From Blasia pusilla (Eukaryota > Marchantiophyta > Marchantiopsida > Blasiales): 64,000 nt of DNA. This document shows positions 24,959 through 36,849 of this stretch, piece by piece. The stretch lies in NCBI GenBank assembly GCA_050084515.1, contig CM114275.1:15438001-15502000 (forward strand). The letters are read 5' to 3'. Position numbers and translations under genes: made by a program. Position 1 is the stretch's first letter. Every line of letters begins with the position of its first letter. The notes under the pieces are model-generated. The model saw only the letters and a list, made by a program, of their open reading frames with translations. It had not been told where the DNA came from and searched no databases.

Positions 24959-27900
24959 ATGAAGTTATGTCAAAAGCACCTCTCTAAGGTGTACAACCGC
25001 TCTAAAATTGTATTTCTTAGGGCTCGTGGGGAAAGGGAAGACCCTGGAATTCATCCTGTTAGTGATGTGAGGACATATGGTGGAAGGGAGGATGACAGCT
25101 CCTCAAAGACTGCTGCTGTGAAATTGGATAGGATAAAGGTGTCTCCATATGTTGAAGCTGTAGCTGGGCTCTTCGATGGACAATCGCTGCTCAAGAAACT
25201 CCACTTAAAGAGGTTCCAAATTAGCGTGAATAAGTCTTCCAATTCATCTCCACAAATTTGCCCAAAATTCTGCAGGGATGGTGAAAGTAAATTTCCAGCC
25301 AATGTACCTTATTTCCTGGAAGAAATACCTGCCTCCCAATCAGTATGCCATACTGCCACTTCATGGGCTTGCACAACTCAACCTTCAAAACAGAGTGATC
25401 TTCACCCCAAGGATAGCACCACAGGTGCAGAACTTCTTGGACCAGGCATGTGTTCAGAGTCAGAACTGTGTAGACAATCCAGGAGCATGGAGGCCACACT
25501 GCAAGGTCAAGCTGGGCAGCATATTCATATGAAGCCACATATGTATCCAGGTAGTGTGAGCACCCTTACTGAGAATAGGATTCCTGGCAGACAAGCAGAT
25601 GTCAATCAGGAGTCACAAGCGGGCATGAATTGCGGTCCGATCTTATCCAGCAAGCACAGGATCGATGCTGCAGCCCAATTGAATTTTCGCTCACTCCTAT
25701 CAAATACCAGCGCAGGACAGAGAGCTGTCTTTAACATAGGTTTCCCTTCTACATCATTGCGCAGTTGTCAACAGGTGAATGCTGGTACACGTAGTACTTC
25801 AATATTGCCCCCAAAGAAACACAGAATGGATGATAGTGGCAACAGGACGCTCACTCCAGCTATGTCAGGTAATAGTTCACAGAACAGACCTCATTCAACT
25901 GCAGTTACTACTCAAAGATCACTTGAATCTCTGCAGTGTAGGCCAGACATGGCCAGAAAATTGGAAACTGGAGCAGATAATAGCATTGTGGAGGCTACCA
26001 ATGCAAGTCTTCCCAGAGATCCTGGAGCACCTTTGCATGTTCCAAATTTGTCCCCCAAACAAATGAGAGAAGCTCTTGGTAATGATCGAATATTTCAGAG
26101 TCCAAGTTTCTGCGGAGATGACTCCATGACCCTCGCTGATAGCAGTAGTAAACAACTAGTACAGATTAGGGATGTCATTTGTGATGATTGCACAAAGCAA
26201 ATCATAGATTCCAGCTCCCAACAAGTTTCTTCTGCACCTCTTCAAATACGTGATCCACATCCTGTACAACGAGGGTGTGTGCTTGACTATACCTCTCTTG
26301 AACAAAATGCGCTCAGCTCTTCGCAGCTCAATCAACCCATGAGCACAAATGTAGCTGTCAGTACTTCTGGACAGGATGAAAACATAGCTTCAGATCCACT
26401 TTCCAACTCTGCACATATTGCCAGGGTAGTAAGGACCAGCGCTAGGAAGCAGGAAAGGAGCTCAAACAACCTCTGGAAGTATGGGAGCATGGCATTGTGC
26501 ACCGAGAATCCTGTCAGAGATTATACAACTGGTGCCCCTCCCCAGGACTTCAGGTTTAAGCCAACTGTCAAGGTCAACTGGTCCAGGTCAGGAAGCCGAA
26601 AGGTGGTGAACCATGTGTGTCAGATCTTGAAGCAGCACAGGTGGGGAGCTACTACAGTGGAAACTCTCGACAGTCTGAAGGGAAAATTGAATTCTCATTG
26701 TGTGAATGCTGTGATACAACAGCTAACAGATCCTGCCTTGGCCTTAAAGTTTTTCTATTGGGCCAAACGCAGAAAAGAATTCAAGCATGATGTGTACACT
26801 TACACCACCATGATAAACGCGCTTGGACGGGCACGTAACCTCAGGGGTGTGAAACATCTATTGGAGGACATGCACGCAGAGGGCTGTGAGCCAACTGTTG
26901 TTACATACAACACACTGATCCTCATTTATGGCAAGGTGGAATCCTTGAATGAGTCATTGCGAGTGTTCAGGATCATGAAGGAGGCTGGATTCAAGCCTGA
27001 TAATGTTACGTACTCGATACTCATTCATTTGTGCGTGAAGTCTGGGTTCCTCCAGGAGGCGCTGAAATTATACCAAGGCATGCTTGAGGAGGGTGTACAG
27101 CCAGACACTATCACATACAGTATAGTCATTGATTCTCTTGGAAAGTCAGGTAATTTAAGTGAAGCACGTAAGCTGTTCCACGAGATGAAGGAACGAGGAT
27201 GTGTTCCTAATGAGTTCACTTATAATAGTCTGATTGACCGGCATGCAAAGGCTCGCCAGACCAAGTATGCTCTGAGGTATTATAATGAAATGCGAAGCAG
27301 TGGCTTTGAGCTCAATCCAGTGATCTGTACAACGATGATGAGTGTTATGGCCTCTGTAGGCCAATTTTGTGAGGCGGAAAATTTATTCTTTGAAATGCAG
27401 CAAGCTGGTATCGTGGCAGACACTGCAGCGTATAGTCTAATGATCAACATGTGGGGACAAGCTGGAAATCTTGACAAGGCTGTGGATTGGTATGGTAGGA
27501 TGCTCAGTAATCTGGTGACGCCAAGCTTAAGTGTGTTCACTTCCCTGGTCAATGCACACCTGGACTCGCACTTATATGAAGGTGCTCAGCATTTCATCAC
27601 AAGTATGGGATTGTGGGGTATCAGCCCAGACCTCAAAGTGTACACTTCGCTGTTGCGGCACTGTACAGGATGTGAAAAACAGGAGCATGTGGATGCAGTG
27701 CTAGGTATGATGGGTCGCTTAGGACATCCAGCTCATAGTTTTGTGTTTGAGTTGCTGACTGCCAGAAATCAAGATAGAAGGCACACAAGGTCCCGAGTAG
27801 AAAAGTTCTTTGACTCAGTACAGCATGAAGACCAGCAAGGTAAGCAGGCATTTGCGAATGCTTTGATCGAGTTTCTTCATAAGTTGCAGTGCAAAACAGA

Positions 27901-28315
27901 CCCTGGATTTGTGTGGGAGATTGCCTTGGAAAAGCACCTCTTTCCATCTGCAATCATTAGGCGGGAGGCTCCTAATCATTGGTTAATTGATCTTCACTCC
28001 ATGTCAGTGGGGACTGCATTGGTAGCATTGCCAAGACTGCTGGTGATGCTTAGGGACAGTTGGATTCAAACGCCCACTAAAAGGGTGTACATTGTGACTG
28101 GATGGGGCAAACGCAGCAAGGTGACTGGATCATCAGCAGTCAAGCGTGCAGTGAATGATATGCTTCGGAATGCAAAGTCTCCATTTTCTGCCGATCACAC
28201 AAATGCAGGAGTTTTTGTAAGCTATGGGCCTCCTTTCTGTGATTGGATATCGCAGCCTTCTGTGATAAAGAAGTTGGGACTTGAGGGTGTTGGTAGTCAG
28301 ACATTGCCATTGTAG
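24920..28315 (+). CDS. PPR protein with C-terminal SMR domain (At1g18900/At1g74750-like)
   Basis: A single open frame of 1,131 codons. About 620 N-terminal residues are low-complexity and unrecognised, apart from a short conserved-looking piece (VSPYVEAVAGLFDGQSLL). A conserved lead-in follows (VVNHVCQILKQHRWGATTVE, then LKFFYWAKRR). A pentatricopeptide array spans about residues 624-925, with 35-residue motifs such as DVYTYTTMINALGRARNL and PDTITYSIVIDSLGKSGNL. The SMR domain spans about 1,021-1,110, with I-D-L-H at 1,023-1,026 and T-G-W-G at 1,060-1,063. PPR arrays bind organellar RNA; SMR domains can nick or bind nucleic acid. The layout matches the small plant PPR-SMR group containing At1g18900 and At1g74750. 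The real start may be Met14 at 24,959, directly after a splice acceptor. No stop or frameshift is seen. Confidence 0.92.
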   Translation: MLTANPHFGNVLQMKLCQKHLSKVYNRSKIVFLRARGEREDPGIHPVSDVRTYGGREDDSSSKTAAVKLDRIKVSPYVEAVAGLFDGQSLLKKLHLKRFQISVNKSSNSSPQICPKFCRDGESKFPANVPYFLEEIPASQSVCHTATSWACTTQPSKQSDLHPKDSTTGAELLGPGMCSESELCRQSRSMEATLQGQAGQHIHMKPHMYPGSVSTLTENRIPGRQADVNQESQAGMNCGPILSSKHRIDAAAQLNFRSLLSNTSAGQRAVFNIGFPSTSLRSCQQVNAGTRSTSILPPKKHRMDDSGNRTLTPAMSGNSSQNRPHSTAVTTQRSLESLQCRPDMARKLETGADNSIVEATNASLPRDPGAPLHVPNLSPKQMREALGNDRIFQSPSFCGDDSMTLADSSSKQLVQIRDVICDDCTKQIIDSSSQQVSSAPLQIRDPHPVQRGCVLDYTSLEQNALSSSQLNQPMSTNVAVSTSGQDENIASDPLSNSAHIARVVRTSARKQERSSNNLWKYGSMALCTENPVRDYTTGAPPQDFRFKPTVKVNWSRSGSRKVVNHVCQILKQHRWGATTVETLDSLKGKLNSHCVNAVIQQLTDPALALKFFYWAKRRKEFKHDVYTYTTMINALGRARNLRGVKHLLEDMHAEGCEPTVVTYNTLILIYGKVESLNESLRVFRIMKEAGFKPDNVTYSILIHLCVKSGFLQEALKLYQGMLEEGVQPDTITYSIVIDSLGKSGNLSEARKLFHEMKERGCVPNEFTYNSLIDRHAKARQTKYALRYYNEMRSSGFELNPVICTTMMSVMASVGQFCEAENLFFEMQQAGIVADTAAYSLMINMWGQAGNLDKAVDWYGRMLSNLVTPSLSVFTSLVNAHLDSHLYEGAQHFITSMGLWGISPDLKVYTSLLRHCTGCEKQEHVDAVLGMMGRLGHPAHSFVFELLTARNQDRRHTRSRVEKFFDSVQHEDQQGKQAFANALIEFLHKLQCKTDPGFVWEIALEKHLFPSAIIRREAPNHWLIDLHSMSVGTALVALPRLLVMLRDSWIQTPTKRVYIVTGWGKRSKVTGSSAVKRAVNDMLRNAKSPFSADHTNAGVFVSYGPPFCDWISQPSVIKKLGLEGVGSQTLPL

Positions 28316-29515
28316 GTTGTATATCAACAATTGAACATTCTTTTAACATGTAGAGTAGGACTGTCCCTACTTGTTGACCCATTTCTTAATTTGTTGCTGA
28401 TAAGGTTCTATGTAAGTAGCCACATGGTTCAACTACCTTGTTAGCCCCGCTATCTCAGAGCATCCAGTCAGGAAGATAAGAGCGATAAGTTGTTTGCAGT
28501 TTTCATAAAGTCACCTGTATATGGTAGGAGTACAGGTAAGAACATGTATTTCAGCCATGCCAATACCATAACATATTTGAGGCCGTAGTTAGTAAGGAGT
28601 TCATGTGAAGGTTTTCACCTGGAAATTGCCCCATTTGTATTTTTGTGGTGCCTCTTCAGCAAGGAACCTTATGCGTGTGGTGCCTCTTTAGCAAGGAACC
28701 TTTAACCTAAAGTGAATGTCTGACTGCATGTGAATCCTTTTTATCACCATACAATCCAAAGCTAGTCCTGAATGTCAATTGCCAATTATTGTAAAGCCCC
28801 ATATGAATTCAGAGCATAGAATTTCCCCTCCCCCTTTCGGTTCTAGCTGGGCAAGTGGTATAATTGCCTTTTTTTTTAGTGAAGCACAGATGTGAATATA
28901 CGTGCCCTGTCTTGACTACAACTACATAGGGATAAACAAGTACTGCACAAAATGAATAGAGGATGATGTGTCATACCCCTATGCATCTTGTCATCGGTGC
29001 ACTTGTTGAGCACCAGATAAGGACATCTTAGTGTCATCTCTTTGGGCTAGTGATTATGGAGCAAGGTTGTTACGCAGAATGAGTTAGCCTCATCATCTTC
29101 TCTGTTGGTCGGTGATCATGGAGCGAGGTTGTTGTGGAGAATGTGTTAGCCTTTTCATCACATGAGCAGTTATTCCATGATATGTAGTGTTCACTACAAT
29201 AATGAGAGGAGGTAGATTTGAGCAACCCACCCAGGACTATAGTAACACGTGGTTGTGATGCATTCAAATGATTTGATTTCATATTTCTTATTTTGAAAAC
29301 ATGGTGTGTAATGCATGATCATTTCGTGATGAAAATAAGTTGGGAAAATGTCATTCTCTAAAACGCCATGCATTAATTGAATCAAAACATGGTTCGATGC
29401 GAGGAAGTTTATATTTAATGCATAGTTTATAGGAATATTTCCGGAGAAGGTTTTAATTTTGGGCATAATTGACTTCTTATGTTAGACAGTGGATTTTTAC
29501 TAGATAATAAGAATT
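28316..29515. other. 3' flank of the PPR gene, intergenic
   Basis: Probable 3' untranslated sequence follows the TAG at 28,313. No further gene is seen. A short direct repeat, GTGCCTCTT...AGCAAGGAACC, occurs twice at 28,650-28,700, and a GGAGC-AAGGTTGTT...GAGAATG phrase is duplicated at 29,056-29,140. Confidence 0.4.
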
Positions 29516-29519
29516 AGGT

Positions 29520-29665
29520 TGGAAAAGTGACTTACTTGCATATGCCACCAAGGAGATAGTTATGGAGAGGTTACACTTTAAGGGGAAAGAGCTTGGAGAA
29601 ATCACTCTCTTTGTTGTTTTCCATGTCTTGGGAGTGATCAGTCATTAAGAGATTGGGTTTATGAT
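29520..29665 (+). mobile_element. Degenerate B1-type LTR fragment
   Basis: The order of words (GTGACTTACTTGCAT, CCAAGGAG, GAGGTTACAC, GAAAGAGCTTGGAGA, CACTCTCTTTGTTG, then a terminal AAGAGATTGGGTTTA) follows that of the LTR copies at 850-1,110 and 40,250-40,450, with many changes. Confidence 0.5.
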
Positions 29666-31285
29666 ATTATGAAATCCTTCCTTTTCATTCACACATGCAA
29701 AATAAAGGTTTCAGATTTTTTAGAATTTTTTTATGCCATTGATAAAATAGATCTTTTCGGTTATTAGTTTTTTAAAGCCTTTTTAGATCTTCAAGTATGG
29801 ATGCAATGTATTTAACAAGAAAAAGCACATAAAGTAGATGCATAGGAAAATACAAAGGAAAATGTGACAATGACTTCGACCATAGATATGGCCATGGCCA
29901 ACTTTATCTACAGATCGAACTTAAATTATATCCTTGATCTAATTCATAAGACTTTATATGATTGCATGGAGATGTACAATCATATATCATATGGAGCAAT
30001 AGGATTTTGTGAGGTGGTGGTGTGAGATCTCTACAATTTTGTGGTGAAGTTTTGAAGGGCCGCAAGCCCCACGGAAGTACATATGATATCTCACCCTTTT
30101 AATCATTTTTTGACATTTCTTCACAATTTGATCAGGAATTATTTGTCGTCACTTGATAACCATGTTATATAGGTCTAACTTGCTTCTAGGCTCACTTCAT
30201 TTGGACTCTTCTGCATAGGAGTCAATGAATATAATGTACTGCTCTAAAATGATGAGATCTTTGCCATCATGCTTGAGTTTGTCAACAAGTTATCAAACAT
30301 GGTAGCTATCAATTGATGTGTCTAAGCCATGTATGTCATCCATGGATGTATAGTGCCATTAGGTAGCTACTCCAAGCATTAGGTAGCTACTCCGAGTCAT
30401 CTGCGATTGTTCCATGATGACCCTAGGCACTAGATTGGTACATCTTATCACTTGTGGCTACATCGCATCATATCATAATTCAACATGAAGCACTACAACA
30501 CTAGGACTATGGAGTTTGATTTTGTTTTTGGAGGGGAGAGTTTTGCATGTTTCCACATGTGCTTTCTAGTGCCATACCATGATATTTGTAGCCACACCAT
30601 CTTGCATCTTGTCATTGCTGCACTATCTCATAGATGGTCATATTGCACCTTTGGGGAGGAGCTAAGCATATTAGTGTCAAGGAGCCAACATGTTGCCGAT
30701 GGGTTTGTATTACAATTAAGATGGTAAAGACTTACCAATAGTTGAGGAGTAGCAACATTATCATCACTATGTCTACAATGCGTTTAGCGATTTTTCCATC
30801 TTCTATGCTACAATAGAGTTGACATAGACCCACATACTATGTCAAGTATTGCCGCACCATCTTACATATTTCTGCCCTACAAACACATTGGATCATATGA
30901 AGGTGAAAATGAAGGTTTGGAAAATTACCTATTAATTTTTTTGGCATTGATTGAGTTAAGTGAAATCAAGAGTTGATCATGCAAGAGGAGCATATATGAG
31001 TCTCACTAAGGCATCCTTTTAGGGATTTGAGAGGAGGTTTTGTGAGAGTAATATTAGAGGGTTTACACAACTTGATATGAGATAACAAGGATTCTTGCAA
31101 AGAAGAATTACCTTAATCCATCTTGGTGTCAAACTCATTAGGGTGAATATATCACACCATTGAATTCATTGAGTGTTTCCCCATCATAATCATGAGATAT
31201 GGACGACCATGTGTGGTGGTGGATGATTTCCACAAGTTCCCTTGCAGATATGTTACAAAAATTGAGGCATAGAGAATCAAATATA
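29666..31285. other. AT-rich interval, nothing recognised
   Basis: No domain or long frame. A short tandem phrase, GCATTAGGTAGCTACTCC, is doubled near 30,356-30,395. It may be the remains of an old element lying between LTR and gag debris. Confidence 0.35.
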
Positions 31286-31289
31286 ATCC

Positions 31290-31640
31290 TCACCACGTGT
31301 TACTGATCAAGCATATAGGAGACGTGGAGGAGTCACGAGAGGCCACTTCGATCGACATCAATGGGACATATGGAGGTGTGGATCATCCAATGGAAATTTT
31401 AGCGTCTCACGGTCTAAGGTTTAACCCCGTTATAGAGTTCTTCAATGAGTTATGGAGGGACTAGCAAGGGCATGGACGATGACTTTTTGAGAATTCAAGA
31501 ATTTCAAAGGAGGACATGAGAGAGTCTTTGTGAGGCATATACTCACTTACAAAGAGTGCCATCCAAGGAATGGTAGAGGCCTATGCGGTTTAGATCTTGT
31601 ACGAGATGTTGGATTATGACCTACAGAGGAGAGTAAGAAG
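31290..31640 (+). pseudogene. Gag remnant of the methyltransferase-type gypsy family
   Basis: The stretch near 31,410-31,600 translates in broken frames to phrases matching gag of the gypsy elements: FNPVIEFFNEL, corresponding to a VAEFFKRL segment in E3, then a counterpart of LRNLQDFERKTGESL. Several stops and shifts are present. It is the remains of a further, older copy. Confidence 0.5.
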
Positions 31641-31715
31641 TGTGATCTTCCTCCCTCATCTCCATTGAGGAAGTTTTTTTCATGGTTGATTTGCATAGAG
31701 TATAAGAGAGTAACT

Positions 31716-31850
<135 letters not shown>

Positions 31851-31856
31851 TACTCA

Positions 31857-32628
31857 TTAAGTAGTACCTGTCGTAGCCTTGCGACCATAGACCCCGCGCC
31901 CTGGTTGGACGGTGCTTGAGACTGGGATGAGTGTAGAGAGAGAAGCAAGTGAAGAAGGTACCATATGAGAGGAGGGAGACACTCTCAAATAGTGTGAGTG
32001 CTGACCGAATAACGTGTTTGTGCGGAGCTTCCAAGTGTCAACCAAGAAACTCTTCACCACACCATCTACTTTATCTGATTGGGACCCCCAATAAACATTA
32101 CTTACCAGTGCATCAACTTTGGGCAATGAATCAAGGCTACTGAATGTGTTGAACAATTCTGGTGCTACCAGCTTAGCAATATCAGCATATGCTCTTGCTC
32201 TATGTGTTGTGAATTTTGCGTATGAGACCAAGTAATGACTAGAGGTTACATCACCATCGTCACACAAGGTGCAAGAGTTTAGTTGTGTTCCCATCCTCCT
32301 TTTCTTATGGTTCAAGGGGATTGCTCACGTTGTGAACTTGAACTTGAGTCGGGTTCCCAAGCAAGGGGTTCCCTGCAAATAGTTCTTCAGTTCTGCCTTC
32401 TCCGGATATATCGTCAAAAGAGAGAGGTCAGACATTTTCATGGCTTCCTCCCTGCTGTGAGCGTTTGCCCACTACTTTGGTTATGGTATCCACGAATGCT
32501 TTCTCATCTTGCTCCCACAGTTCACGCTCTGCTGGGAGCTTGGATGCTTGCACAATCTCTTGAACCTTTTTTGTCCAAGATCTGGCCTGCTTTACAGGTC
32601 TTCTTTGGGTCCAAGTTTTCCCCATCAC
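31857..32628 (-). pseudogene. Probable LINE reverse-transcriptase C-terminal fragment (zinc-binding region)
   Basis: The minus-strand frame at 32,315-31,990 contains CTLCDDGDVTSSHYLVSY. This resembles the zinc-binding module at the end of plant non-LTR reverse transcriptases (C-x2-C, later H and a lost C). It is followed by a conserved-looking region (ARAYADIAKLVAPELF, KSFLVDTWKLRTNTLFG). Upstream, at 32,628-32,428, lies a helical piece (SWTKKVQEIVQASKLPAE) in another frame. No RT core is present, so only the tail survives. It could also be a host gene fragment. Confidence 0.4.
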
Positions 32629-32639
32629 CTCTTTAGGAT

Positions 32640-32949
32640 AGCGATGGGAGAGAGAGAGAGAACTACACTACAAGGGCAAAAACATGCACCTAAAGAGAGG
32701 GTTACAAAATTTCAAGCATAGAAAGCGAGTGTAATCAACACTCATGCCATCATGCCCAATTTAGGGGCAACCACCATTTATGTGTTGGTTATGGAGAGAA
32801 CCACATTATTAGAGAGATAATACAAGATATGGGAATGGATCAAGGGTGTCCCCTCTTGGACATGAGGGTCATTGGCTATGAGGTTTTCATTGTGATATCT
32901 TCTAATGTTATGGATATATGCTTTATTTTGCATCCTCATCTACACCTAG
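32640..32949. other. Interval before gypsy E1, no LTR recognised
   Basis: Where the 5' repeat of E1 would be expected I find no match to B1 or to the A module, so E1 lacks a visible 5' terminal repeat. Confidence 0.4.
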
Positions 32950-32969
32950 AGAGAGTTGTGAAGCAAGTT

Positions 32970-34110
32970 GGACTCACAGCGGGCTAAGAACTCCAAAGAG
33001 TTCAACCCGTTTACAACATGGAACGGAATGTTCTAGCATTTAGAGGGGGCATCCGTGGACGATTACCATGAGTTCTCGGAGAGATATGCCCATGAGATTG
33101 AGGCCTGGAGACTCTACTATGACCCGCACTATGTGTCATGGACTAAGCCGTTTCCAGATGAGGAGGAGGAGGAGTCAAGAGAGGCTTCCTCCACCAGTGA
33201 TGTTGTAGGAGGGGTGACTCGCACTGGATTAGTTGCATCGTCCAGTTGAGTTCGTCCTAGGTTCAACCACGTGGTTGAGTTCTTTGCTGAGTTGAGGGTG
33301 AGCTATTAGGAGGTACGGACGGAGAAGTTGCGGAGCATCCACAATTTCCAGAGGCGCCCGGGTGAGAGTTTGCGTGAGGCCTACACCCGCTTGCGCCGGT
33401 TGATTAATGTCACTCAGGGAGTGACAGAGGCTCAGGCTATCCAGTCATGGTACGCGATGCTGGACGGGACCATACGGACACGTGTGTGGGAGGGGTGCTT
33501 CTTATGAACACCTCCCCTACGTTTAGAGATGATTTTAGGACCGCCAAGAATATTGAGTGCAACATGGCGGAGGAGACCGTAGCCACCATGGGTTCTGGGC
33601 GAGAGCAGTCACGATTGCCTGCACCACCAATGCAGCAACGTGATTCCAAGATAGGTTTGTGGTACCACAAGCTCAGGGAGGATACCGGGAGGCCGTGCCA
33701 TAGAGACTTGCGCCTTCATATGTAACTTAGCAGTAGCCGCCTACGATTACTTGTTGGTCATGTGATGGAGCCCATCATCAGCGCGATTGCACTCGTGAGG
33801 GTCATGGATGGGTGCCTCAATATGGAGGAGGCGATGGTGCTCCACCAAGAGGTTATCAGTGTGACTATTTTCAGAGGTATGGTCATACACGCGCCAGGTG
33901 TTTCAGCTTGCACCTTGAGTTACGTCCAGACCGAGAGCCAGAGAGAGCACCAGAGTCAGTTGCCGGTCCGGGGAGGCCTAGAGATCGTGCACCAGGTGGT
34001 CCCGTTGGGGGACGAAGAGTCGGATTTGCCCAAGGGGGTGGTGGAGTTGCCCGTGGAGGAGGTAGAGTCCCACCTCTTGACGCATTGAGGGAGACGCCGG
34101 GCGTGAGACT
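32970..34110 (+). pseudogene. E1 gag with two zinc-knuckle remnants
   Basis: Gag core pieces are present: DDYHEFSERYAHEIEAWRL near 33,058, then EKLRSIHNFQRRPGESL and LINVTQGVTEAQAIQSWY near 33,320-33,450. Near 33,750-33,910 are a degenerate knuckle C-W-S-C...H...C and a second one whose second cysteine is Phe (C-D-Y-F...H-(x4)-C). A Gly/Arg-rich segment follows (GGGGVARGGGRV). Stops and at least two frameshifts are present. Gag would package the RNA. Confidence 0.75.
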
Positions 34111-34786
34111 AGGATGGCTGCTCAGATACAGCAGCTACAACAGCAGATTGCCACTATGGCACTGAGGTTACCCAATGCTGGATCGGTGGCATGGACGTCT
34201 TATGGAGCCGCCAAAGATATGGAGGATCCAAGTTGGATGTACGGGGTTGCCCAGAAGGTGGCTGCCGTAGTTGTTACGCGTGGAGCAGCCGCAGAGTTGG
34301 ATCCACAGCGAGAGGAAACCAAGAAACAGACCAGGCTTCCTCAATCCTTCACGTTGTCCGAGGCAATGAGGACCTCGTTGATGGGTCCTGATCAGAGTTC
34401 CCAGAGAGTTGGTGATGTTGTTGATGCGTAGGCATGGAGGGCGATGGGAGAAGCTAGTGCGACAACTTCTATTGTTGATGCTCAGGTGGAGCATGTTGTT
34501 GGGGGCGGCTAGTGTTGTGTACTGTGCTCCTTTAATTTTTTGCTTCCCATGTTATGACTTTGGGAAGTACGCCCGCCGAGGTGTTTGGGCTGGCTGCTAT
34601 GCCATGTGAGTTGGAGTTCCTACATGATGTTCACAGGTGATTGCAGAGGAGGTGATGGACCTGCCCTTGGAGCTGATGCTCGGGGGCATCAACTCCATGG
34701 CTTCTCCTAGTGTTGTGTTGCTGGATAACCGGGGAGAGGTCCTCCAGTTGGTGAGTCTAGCAGGTAGAGCTTTTAGTCCGTAGCAT

Positions 34787-35080
34787 GTCTTGTTGGATTC
34801 AAGTGCGCAACCCTTGATGTTGGGGAAAGCGGCATTGAGAGGATTGGGCTTGACGAGAGCCGATATGGAGCGTTGTCTAATCCAGATACAGACATCCTTG
34901 GATGGAGCTAGTACAACACAATATATCATCCGACAGGAGGTTGTAGTGAGGATTCACCCTAGACATCCTATAGATGAATCCATGGTGCGAGCCAAGGCGA
35001 TAGTGACCGATGTAGAGTCCTACGACGTCTTGGTTGGTGGAGCAGTATTGTATCCGATGGGGTTTTCCCTGGATTATTAG
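34787..35080 (+). pseudogene. E1 retroviral-type aspartic protease
   Basis: LDSSAQPLMLGKAALRGLGL near 34,790 corresponds to the protease active site (usually D-S-G-A; here D-S-S-A, so the Gly is lost). The frame continues to SYDVLVGGAVLYPMGF, a C-terminal block also found in E2 and E3, and stops at 35,080. It would cleave gag-pol. Confidence 0.65.
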
Positions 35081-35385
35081 GAAAACCTTAGCAACATTTA
35101 GCAGCGCCATCACTTGGCCTAGTGATTTGATTGAGGGACATGTCCATGCAGAGGATACTCTCGTTCCTAATATTTCTATGGAGAGGAGTGTCATGGTCGT
35201 CGCATCAGTCCGTGGAGGAGAGATGATGTTTTGGGGCTCAAGTGAGGAGCTTCGACGCTTAGCATGTGCAAACCGCGTGGAGCGAGATGTTTGCACCAAA
35301 GCGTGTTGGGTCAGAGGGACTTGAGGTAGCCGTGAGTGCTACTATGACCCCGTTGGACACCACATCGATTGTGTGGCACATCCCA

Positions 35386-36345
35386 AAGGAGGATATTTGC
35401 GTGTTGGATCTCTTTGGAGGGATCAACACCGCTTTAGCTATCGTTTTGCAAGCTGGAGTGTGCGTGCAGCAGTACTTGTACGTGGAGGTTGATGATGTTG
35501 CGAGGCGCGCTTCACTTCACCATGTGGCGCAGTTATGCCTCCGATTTCCAACTTTTTGTCTCGTCCGCCGTCCAGGGATACCAGAGTTCCCTACCGAGGG
35601 ACATTTCATTGCTGGGGGCGCATGACTTGGAGCGTGTAGGGACCATAGACTTGGTCATTTCTGGTTGGTCGTATGAGGGCCAGTTGAGTGTTGGAGAGGG
35701 TAGAGGATTAGCTGACTCGCGGTACATGTTATTTTAGGAGATGATGCGGATCTTGCAACATTTACAAGATCATCAGTCCTGTTCTCTAGCATACATTCTC
35801 AAGAAAGTGCCGATTTTGGGCGATTCGAGGTCCCGCGTGGTGACGAGTGCACATCAGATGCGCGCATGGATCGGCCCAACAGTGTTGTTGGATGCGAAGA
35901 GTGTAGGTTCTCGAGCATATTGCGTGCATCTTTGGTGGACCAACCTGGTACCACACGAGATGATGTGGAGGGCATATGCGTGAGTGGAGCCCCTCCCAAT
36001 TGTTGGTGGATTCCATATTGGATCGGGGCCATCGATCACACACAATGAGGCACGATGATCAACCGCCGTTGACTGTGGTCAAGAGGATTGGCATGCCACG
36101 ACCATCCTTTCCCACATTGGTGAGTTTTCTTGCTTCCTATGCATTCAAGGAGGCTGGACCTGGCTTGGTTTGGGATGACCAGGTATAGCGGCTGGTGGAG
36201 CCCAACGCCGATGAGCACGAGCAAGCGATGGGATTCCCCACAAGAGTGAAGGAAGTACCGTCACTATCAGAGGCATCACGACGTCATGTCTTGGGTCAGG
36301 CGATGGACGTAAATTGCTTGACATGGATTTTCAGCTTAGGGATAG
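35386..36345 (+). pseudogene. E1 cytosine-C5 DNA methyltransferase domain, catalytically dead
   Basis: Motif I is ICVLDLFGGIN near 35,392-35,424 (SAM binding), followed by a YVEVDD acidic position. After a frame change at about 35,520, the block LLGAHDLERVG...DLVISGW is present, but the catalytic PC is replaced (GWSYEG near 35,664). Motif VI is ILKKV instead of LENV. The counterpart of the arginine motif reads CVHLWWTNL. The C-terminal block SRRHVLGQAMDVNCLTWIF is near 36,270-36,330. The order of motifs is unpermuted, as in DNMT3. Loss of the catalytic Cys and of the ENV Glu means no activity even if it were translated. Confidence 0.85.
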
Positions 36346-36849
36346 AGGATGCGACAGATCATAACTATTGCATTGGTGAGCCCCATGCCTACCAAGACGG
36401 TTGGGGCAATGGCTGAGGGTGAGACCTGAGGAGATTGACACACCAAGGGTGATAAGGAGAGACACCCTTGGACTTCTTGGGATGTTTTGCACGTACACTA
36501 GGAGATGGTAGCCATAGCATCGAGCGTGGTTCTAGATACTGCACATGGAGATCCGATTTTGAAGTTGGCTGTAGGGGAGCAGTCCAGTTCTATTGTCCGA
36601 GACGGGGTTGCACCATAGCAACCACGTACACTTGCGCCGGAGAGTCCTATCGTAGTCACAATGGAGACTTGGGAGCCAGATATGGGCCCTAAGTTGACAA
36701 GAAGAGAGTAGCGCCGGATACATTAGTTCCTGAGGAGTTATAGGAGCTTTTTTGCATTTAGTATGCACAATTTGGGTATGCTGAAGGGTCCATGGATCCG
36801 CATTAAGTTGTTGAGCGACACGCCGATCTTCTGACGATCCTACAGGTAC

